A stretch of DNA of 64,000 nucleotides from Saccharomonospora sp. NB11 (lineage in GTDB: Bacteria > Actinomycetota > Actinomycetes > Mycobacteriales > Pseudonocardiaceae): assembly GCF_015910535.1 (NCBI RefSeq), contig NZ_JACBJG010000001.1:424422-488421 (forward strand), in the 5' to 3' direction. The notes under the pieces are model-generated. The model was not told where the DNA came from and did no database searches. It saw only the letters and a list, made by a program, of their open reading frames with translations. The stretch's first letter is position 1; every line of letters begins with the position of its first letter. This document shows, piece by piece, positions 63,980 to 64,000 of the stretch. A program made the translations under genes and the position numbers.

Positions 63980-64000
63980 TCACCCGAAGCCGTCCCCGCC

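Overview
High-GC actinobacterial chromosome (roughly 70% G+C, many GTG starts, strong third-position GC bias). Mycothiol-type DinB protein, DasR-type operator, CarD, hydroxyectoine genes, rarity of insertion elements and gene order all fit a Pseudonocardiaceae-like actinomycete (Saccharomonospora, Prauserella or Amycolatopsis relatives). The genus is inference; no 16S gene is present.

Layout. 1-7.2 kb: thiamin block, with two TPP riboswitches (upstream of thiC-thiD and of thiO-thiS-thiG), a second thiD paralogue, a MarR regulator behind thiG, and thiE. 7.2-11.2 kb: a membrane protein and a DasR/NagR-like GntR repressor divergent, across a dre operator, from a SIS-domain aminosugar phosphate enzyme and a GlcNAc-type kinase. 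11.2-15 kb: an SGNH hydrolase, an ArfA-like BON/OmpA pair and an overlapping two-gene unit with a nucleotidyltransferase-like protein. 15-18.9 kb: ectABC-ectD (5-hydroxyectoine). 18.9-22.2 kb: HhH-GPD protein, GlxA-type regulator, cupin and a PIN toxin-antitoxin pair. 22.2-29.5 kb: DinB protein, then a ROK repressor divergent from a sugar ABC transporter operon ending in a GH63 glucosylglycerate-hydrolase-like enzyme. 29.5-32.3 kb: two small Cys-rich proteins with an Abi-alpha-like protein, then an mhqD/mhqO-like quinone detoxification pair. 32.3-34.4 kb: three tandem secreted paralogues of unknown function built from an internal repeat. 34.4-41 kb: YdjM-like membrane protein, large secreted subtilase, split LigD (PE-ligase and polymerase). 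41-50 kb: dienelactone hydrolase, partner-switching signalling genes (GAF-PP2C-HATPase plus STAS), SIS protein, amidohydrolase, amphi-Trp protein, and a B12-binding photosensor-like protein coupled to a second PP2C phosphatase. 50-56 kb: tRNA-Thr, ThrE-type exporter, otsA and an OtsB-GH15 fusion. 56-64 kb: the conserved radA, lpqE, carD, ispD-like, ispF, (HAD), cysS, rlmB block known from mycobacteria.

Themes. Stress and compatible solutes recur (ectoine/hydroxyectoine, trehalose, probable glucosylglycerate use), together with two PP2C phosphatases, an anti-sigma-type kinase domain and a STAS protein that would control an alternative sigma factor. I find SigB/SigF-like promoter matches (G-N-T-T, 15-16 bases, GGGTA) upstream of ectD and of two of the three secreted repeat-protein genes, which suggests that these belong to one stress regulon. 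Several starts look leaderless (TANNNT 6-7 bases before ATG). The most novel items are the secreted repeat-protein triplet, the B12-sensor/phosphatase pair, the nucleotidyltransferase-like pair, the Cys-rich/Abi-alpha operon, and an IspD-like protein whose CTP-binding loop is not recognisable.
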